This document shows positions 58,755 through 64,000 of a stretch of DNA of 64,000 nucleotides, one piece after another. A model generated the notes under the pieces. That model was not told the DNA's origin. It saw nothing but the letters and a program-made list of their open reading frames with translations, and made no database searches. Origin of the DNA: Prevotella sp. (lineage in GTDB: Bacteria > Bacteroidota > Bacteroidia > Bacteroidales > Bacteroidaceae). Location: the NCBI GenBank assembly GCA_022511075.1, contig JAFLSE010000008.1, positions 26,850 to 90,849 of the forward strand, read 5' to 3'. How positions within the stretch are numbered: position 1 is the stretch's first letter; every line of letters begins with the position of its first letter. The position numbers were made by a program, and so were the translations under genes.

Positions 58755-60551
58755 ATGTTACGTTATATTTTCATATTGTCAGTAAGTCTTTTCATAACTA
58801 CAGTTGCACCTGCAAAAGAATTGTCGGACAGTGCCATTATTAACCGATATAATCGCCTGTTTAATACTCCAGACAGCGCAACCGCATTTTACGACCTTTC
58901 CGCGCTAAGACAGGAAATAGCCAAGCGAGACGGGGATATGGACAGATATTATTCCATTTTAGCAAATGAGGTTATCTTCGAGGCAAGCCGCAGTCAGTTT
59001 GCCAACTCCGTTGAGAAAGCCAACGCCCTGATTGAAGAAATAAAGGAAAATAACAGCAAGGAGGAATACTATAATTATGTTTACAAAGCATTGGGAAGTA
59101 TTTTCGAACAACGAGGCAACAGCCAGATGGCAAAACATTACTACGAGGAAGCACTCTGTCATCTTACCTCCGACAATAAAGGTGGAATACCCGAAAACTT
59201 TCAGTCCCTGCTATGTAACCTTTATGCAAGTTTAGCACGTGTATCCCTCACTCTGGAGCCTGACACCGCATGGAAATGGAACGAGCATCTGAAAGGTTAT
59301 TTAAAAGATAATCCACGGTATATAAAACCATATCTCTCGCATAAGGCGCAGATATATTTCTACAAAGGTGAGTGGGATAAATTCCTGAAAACAGAACAAG
59401 AATACAATAAATTTATAAAGAGCCCGAAAGCACCTCATTTCATATATGGAGAAGACAAGTTAGCACTGATGATGAATGTCGTAACTGGCAACCATGAGGT
59501 GGCACTGCGACAACTTGACTCACTGACTCTTCACAATGTTACGAAATTAGATGTTGCCATGCGAATCCATGAAATCATGGGACGGCAAGACCTTATGCGA
59601 GAAGACGCGTACAAGCGAATACACATACAGGACTCGCTCAACAACGAAGTGATTCACGAAAACCTGAATGCACTAAACGTGACGATGGGCATGAACAAGC
59701 TGCAAGTTGAGACTGCCCGTAAGCAAGAATTATGGATGGCAGTCATTATTGGACTGATGGTAATAGCCTTCGCTCTGCTTGTCTGGCGTTACATAACCCG
59801 TCATAACTACCTGAAGCGCATTAAGAAACAAAACGAGCAATTAGAACTTGCACTCGACAGGGCACAGGAGTCGGACCGCATGAAGACTACTTTTATAAAG
59901 CATATCAGCCATGAAATGCGAACTCCGATGAACATCATCTCGGGCTTCGTGCAGATTGTCATAAACCCCGACTATGAGATGTCGGAGGAGGAGCGACAAA
60001 GGGCATTGAAGGCTATTGACGAGAACATCGTGGCACTTGCCAACATCGTCAACAACCTGTTAGAGGTTTCTTTAGGCAACAGTAAGGAAAGATACACGAA
60101 AGACGACAATATTGATGTCAACAAATTCTGCCAATATATCATGGATGTGGCGTATGAGAAGAACCACGATCGTCTGCAACTCAACTTCGAGAGCAGCCTG
60201 CCCGAAGGCTTTACTATACAAAGCAACAAAAGCGGCATTGAACATATCATCAGGCAGGTGTACGGAAATTCATTGAAATTCACCGACAAAGGTTATATAA
60301 CGTTTTCCGTAGAGCGTGATGCCGAAGGCAAAAATGTAAGTTTTATCATAAAAGATTCTGGTATCGGTATTCCGAAAGAGTTTCAGGACAAGGTGTTCGA
60401 GCAGTTCTTTAAGGTTGACAACTTTAAGCAGGGTCTTGGCATAGGTCTGCCAATGAGTCGCAAGATTGCCACACTTTTGGGAGGATCCCTTATCCTCGAC
60501 AAAAACTACCACGATGGTACACGTATGGTTTTTACTATTCCTGTGAAATAG
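58755..60551 (+). CDS. Sensor histidine kinase with N-terminal TPR-like region (start corrected to 58755)
   Basis: FIKHISHEMRTPMNIISGFVQI H-box, FIIKDSGIGIPKEFQDKVFEQFFKVD, GLGIGLPMSRKIATLLGG; TM before kinase. Confidence 0.92.
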   Translation: MLRYIFILSVSLFITTVAPAKELSDSAIINRYNRLFNTPDSATAFYDLSALRQEIAKRDGDMDRYYSILANEVIFEASRSQFANSVEKANALIEEIKENNSKEEYYNYVYKALGSIFEQRGNSQMAKHYYEEALCHLTSDNKGGIPENFQSLLCNLYASLARVSLTLEPDTAWKWNEHLKGYLKDNPRYIKPYLSHKAQIYFYKGEWDKFLKTEQEYNKFIKSPKAPHFIYGEDKLALMMNVVTGNHEVALRQLDSLTLHNVTKLDVAMRIHEIMGRQDLMREDAYKRIHIQDSLNNEVIHENLNALNVTMGMNKLQVETARKQELWMAVIIGLMVIAFALLVWRYITRHNYLKRIKKQNEQLELALDRAQESDRMKTTFIKHISHEMRTPMNIISGFVQIVINPDYEMSEEERQRALKAIDENIVALANIVNNLLEVSLGNSKERYTKDDNIDVNKFCQYIMDVAYEKNHDRLQLNFESSLPEGFTIQSNKSGIEHIIRQVYGNSLKFTDKGYITFSVERDAEGKNVSFIIKDSGIGIPKEFQDKVFEQFFKVDNFKQGLGIGLPMSRKIATLLGGSLILDKNYHDGTRMVFTIPVK

Positions 60552-60600
60552 GCAAAGGAAAGATTGGGTGTTTATAATGGCGTGGCACTGCCGAGAAACA

Positions 60601-61815
60601 TTAGAACATCGCCGCCACTCGCTTTACGCCGGCGACAAAGACATCTATTTCTTCCTTGGTGTTGTATAGGGCGAAGGAGGCACGCACCAAACCCTGCACA
60701 CCGAGACGGTCCATGAGAGGCTGGGTACAATGATGTCCTGTACGCACGGCAATGCCGAGACGGTCGAGCAAGGTGCCCATGTCAAGATGATGTATGTCGC
60801 CCACAAGGAAACTTACTACGGCATCTTTTTCGGTTGCAGTGCCGAAAAGGCGCATGCCGTCGATGGTATTCAACTGCTCCATGCAATAGCGCGTGAGACT
60901 GCGCTCATGGGCAGAGATGTTGTCGATGCCGAGAGAGAGCATATAGTTCATGGCGGTGGCAAGTCCGTGAGTGGCAACATAGTCGGGAGTGCCAGCCTCG
61001 AACTTGAACGGTAACTGCTCGAAGGTTGTTTTCTCGAAAGTTACCGTACTTATCATTTCGCCGCCACCCTGATAGGGAGGAAGTTTTTCGAGCCACTTCT
61101 CGCGCCCGTAGAGCACTCCGATACCCGTTGGGGCATACATCTTGTGACCGCTGAACACATAGAAGTCGCAACCTATGTCCTGCACGTCTACGGCAAAATG
61201 GGGCGCTCCCTGCGCACCGTCAATCAATATGGGCACGTTGTGTTCGTGGGCAATGGCGCAAAGTTGCTTCACGGGATTTATCGTGCCGAGCACGTTACTT
61301 ACGTGGGCTATGCTCACCAAGCGCGTCCTGTCGGTGAAAAGTGTCTTGTATGCCTCAATGTCGAGTTCTCCGCTGTCGGTCATGGGAACGACCTTAAGCA
61401 CGATGCCCTTTCTTGTCGCCTGCAACTGCCAGGGCACTATGTTGGAGTGGTGCTCCATTACGCTCACGATAACCTCGTCGCCCTCGCGCATGAATGCCTC
61501 GCAGAACGATGATGCCACAAGGTTGATGCTCTCCGTAGTGCCACGGGTGAAAATAATCTCCTCGGTCTTTGCCGCGTTTATAAATCGGCGCACGGTGTCG
61601 CGTGCAGCCTCGTGCAAGTCGGTTGCCTGCTGCGAAAGATAGTGCACGCCGCGGTGCACATTGGCATTAACGTTGAGATACTCATCGCGCATGGCATCGA
61701 GCACGCACAACGGCTTTTGCGTAGTTGCCGCATTGTCGAGGTAAACCAACGGCTTGCCGTAGACCTCTCTTGAGAGAATGGGAAAATCTTCCCTAACCTT
61801 GCTTATATCGTACAT
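60601..61815 (-). CDS. sufS: Cysteine desulfurase SufS
   Basis: VYLDNAATTQKP, FSGHKMYAPTGIGVLYG PLP lysine, VRTGHHCTQPLMDRLG. Confidence 0.96.
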   Translation of the reverse strand: MYDISKVREDFPILSREVYGKPLVYLDNAATTQKPLCVLDAMRDEYLNVNANVHRGVHYLSQQATDLHEAARDTVRRFINAAKTEEIIFTRGTTESINLVASSFCEAFMREGDEVIVSVMEHHSNIVPWQLQATRKGIVLKVVPMTDSGELDIEAYKTLFTDRTRLVSIAHVSNVLGTINPVKQLCAIAHEHNVPILIDGAQGAPHFAVDVQDIGCDFYVFSGHKMYAPTGIGVLYGREKWLEKLPPYQGGGEMISTVTFEKTTFEQLPFKFEAGTPDYVATHGLATAMNYMLSLGIDNISAHERSLTRYCMEQLNTIDGMRLFGTATEKDAVVSFLVGDIHHLDMGTLLDRLGIAVRTGHHCTQPLMDRLGVQGLVRASFALYNTKEEIDVFVAGVKRVAAMF

Positions 61816-61856
61816 TGAGAAAAATAACTAAATCACTGACCACTAATCAATAAACA

Positions 61857-63200
61857 CTATTTACAAAGTTTGCAGCCCTCGCACTTGCTCAACTCTCCAC
61901 GGAAGCGTTTTTCCACAAGATAGTGCAGACGGTCGCGCAACGGCTCAAGTGCAATATGGTCAATCACCTCGTTTACGAAAGCCGACTGCAACAGTAGACG
62001 TGCCTCGTCGAGCGATATGCCTCGCTGCCGCATGTAGAAAAGGGCGGCATCGTTGAGTTGCCCCACGGTGGAGCCATGTGCGCATTTCACGTCGTCGGCA
62101 TATATCTCAAGCATCGGCTGGGTGTACATTCGAGCCTGCTTGGTGCTGCAAAGGTTCTGGTTTGTCATCTGCGAGACAGTCTGCTGCGCTCCCTTAGCCA
62201 CATACACCTTGCCTGCAAACGCACCAGTGGCACTGCCGTTGAGCACGTATTTGTAGAGTTCGTTGCTCTGGCAGTGAGCTGCGGCATGGGTTATGAGGGT
62301 GTTGTTGTCCACATGCTGCTCCTTGTCGGCTATCACGCAGCCGTAGAGATTGCATTCCGCGCCCTCGTCGGAAAGGAGCACGTCGGTGCGGTTTCGGGTA
62401 ACTCCGTTGTGCAGCGTTATCATATTGTGGTTTACGCGGCTGTCTCTGCCCTGCTTTATGTAGAGATTGCTCAGGCGCACGTTCTTTGCATGGGTCTCCT
62501 CCATGCAGTACATTTCGAGGCTTGCATTGTTGCCCACGAATGCCTCCACCACCTGCGTGGCAAGGAAATTGCGGTCGTCGGCGGCATGGTCGCAGAAAAG
62601 AAGTTGCACCTCGGCGTTGTCCTCCACCACGATGAGCACGCGGCGGTTTAGCATAAGGTCAACATCGGAGCGTATTATGTTTATCACCTGCACGGCACGA
62701 CCTGCTTTCACGCCTCGCGGCACATACACGAAAAGTCCGTCTTGCGCAAGCATGGTGTTAAGGGCAGTGAGGGCATCGTCGGCAGTGGCTGCCATTTTTG
62801 CATAGTACTTGCCTACAAGTTCGGGGCTCTTCTCCGCCATTTCGCGCAGCGAGCCTACAATCATGCCGTCGGGCAGGGGAGTCTTGGGCATCACCTTTGA
62901 GTGGAAGGCATCGTTAACGACGAAGTAGAGCGATGTGCTCAAATTTGGTACGTCGCAACGAAACGCATCGTATGGATTCACGGGAATATCGAGACGGTTG
63001 AGGTTGAGCCCATAGTCGGGTGTCATCAACTTGTCTATGTCCGTGTATTTGTAGCGCTCCACCGCGCGTGTAGGAAAGCTCAGGCGCCTGAAGTCCTCGA
63101 ATGCCGCATCGCGCACGGCGTTCATCACGTCGGCGCTATGGCTGCATATCATGTTGCGACACTCGGCATAGAGGTCAATGTATTGTCGTTCGCTGCTCAT
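61857..63200 (-). CDS. sufD: Fe-S assembly protein SufD
   Basis: DDVKCAHGSTVGQLNDAALFYMRQRGISLDEARLLLQSAFVNEV. Confidence 0.95.
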   Translation of the reverse strand: MSSERQYIDLYAECRNMICSHSADVMNAVRDAAFEDFRRLSFPTRAVERYKYTDIDKLMTPDYGLNLNRLDIPVNPYDAFRCDVPNLSTSLYFVVNDAFHSKVMPKTPLPDGMIVGSLREMAEKSPELVGKYYAKMAATADDALTALNTMLAQDGLFVYVPRGVKAGRAVQVINIIRSDVDLMLNRRVLIVVEDNAEVQLLFCDHAADDRNFLATQVVEAFVGNNASLEMYCMEETHAKNVRLSNLYIKQGRDSRVNHNMITLHNGVTRNRTDVLLSDEGAECNLYGCVIADKEQHVDNNTLITHAAAHCQSNELYKYVLNGSATGAFAGKVYVAKGAQQTVSQMTNQNLCSTKQARMYTQPMLEIYADDVKCAHGSTVGQLNDAALFYMRQRGISLDEARLLLQSAFVNEVIDHIALEPLRDRLHYLVEKRFRGELSKCEGCKLCK

Positions 63201-63949
63201 TCTTCCAAATCCGCCTTTATCCAGTCGTAACCACGTTGCTCTATCTCCTTTGCCAGTTCCGGACCAGCCGTTTTTACAATCCTTCCCTTGTACAATACGT
63301 GCACCACGCTCGGCTTTATCATGTCGAGCAAGCGCTCGTAGTGGGTGATGACGATTGTGGAGGTCTGCGGCGTATGCATGCGGTTTACGCCGTCTGCCAC
63401 TATGCGCATTGCATCAACGTCGAGACCCGAATCCGTCTCGTCGAGTATCGACAACTTCGGCTCAAGCATAGCCATCTGGAATATCTCATTGCGCTTCTTC
63501 TCGCCGCCGCTGAAGCCTTCGTTCACGGAGCGGTTGGCAAGTTTGGAGTCGAGTTCCACAATCTTCCTCTTCTCGCGCATCAGTTTGAGAAAATCGCCGG
63601 CAGACAACGGCTCCAAGCCCTCATACTTGCGCTTCTCGTTGATTGCAGCACGCATGAAGTTGGTCATCGATACACCGGGAATCTCCACGGGGTACTGGAA
63701 CGAGAGGAACAAGCCTTCGTGGGCGCGGTCCTCAGGTTTCATTGCCAGCAGGTCCTTGCCGTTGAAAACCACCTCGCCGCCTGTCACTTCATAGAGCGGA
63801 TTGCCCACAAGCACCGCGCTCAACGTGGATTTGCCAGAGCCGTTGGGCCCCATTATCGCATGCACCTCGCCGTCGGCTATCGTGAGGTTTACTCCATTCA
63901 ATATCTCCCTGTCGCCAATCTTGGCATGCAGGTCTCTTACTTCTAACAT
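63197..63949 (-). CDS. sufC: Fe-S assembly ATPase SufC (start corrected to Met 63949)
   Basis: IMGPNGSGKSTLSAVLVG Walker A, GFSGGEKKRNEIFQMAMLEPKLSILDETDSGLDVDAM; 4-bp overlap with sufD. Confidence 0.96.
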   Translation of the reverse strand: MLEVRDLHAKIGDREILNGVNLTIADGEVHAIMGPNGSGKSTLSAVLVGNPLYEVTGGEVVFNGKDLLAMKPEDRAHEGLFLSFQYPVEIPGVSMTNFMRAAINEKRKYEGLEPLSAGDFLKLMREKRKIVELDSKLANRSVNEGFSGGEKKRNEIFQMAMLEPKLSILDETDSGLDVDAMRIVADGVNRMHTPQTSTIVITHYERLLDMIKPSVVHVLYKGRIVKTAGPELAKEIEQRGYDWIKADLEE

Positions 63950-64000
63950 TATATATCGTTGCTTTATTCTCTTGTTAAACAAATCTTATCCCACAGTGCC

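Noticed and set aside
63101-63946. 281-aa plus-strand ORF over sufC/sufD
   Set aside because: Antisense to well-supported suf genes.
1-64000. tRNA, rRNA, tmRNA or prophage genes
   Set aside because: I looked through the intergenic regions for acceptor/T-loop signatures and for integrase or phage structural proteins in the ORFs and found none; a tRNAscan/Infernal run would be decisive.

Overview
The window reads as ordinary Bacteroidales chromosome, most like Prevotellaceae. The basis is SusC/SusD pairs, TAnnTTTG promoter boxes and family content; no taxonomy search was possible. It contains: (1) a fructan-type PUL (SusC 3' end, SusD, surface lipoprotein, GH32, MFS transporter, fructokinase); (2) a membrane regulator with a Reg_prop-type sensor and an AraC HTH but no visible kinase or receiver, followed by two pectin-active esterases; (3) pckA, upp and a four-gene operon built around a GH3 acyl-adenylate family enzyme; (4) an L-fucose catabolic operon mixing isomerase-route and dehydrogenase-route enzymes; (5) a short accessory segment with a PIN toxin-antitoxin pair, a PEGA/trypsin protease, a structured-RNA candidate and a Fic gene; (6) housekeeping genes (rpmH, efp, radC, prfB, rluA, suf); (7) a GH31/GH95/GH43 cluster. 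Two small genes missing from the ORF track were recovered: rpmH and a 49-aa membrane protein overlapping a CYTH gene. The strongest leads are an 11-bp x5 tandem repeat inside the Fic ORF, where any one-unit change truncates the C-terminal domain; a ~120-nt 6S-like hairpin RNA candidate on the minus strand; the kinase-less PUL-type regulator; and several palindromic or alternative-hairpin intergenic elements. I found no CRISPR array, rRNA, tRNA, prophage or transposase. No clearly new multi-gene system is proven here.
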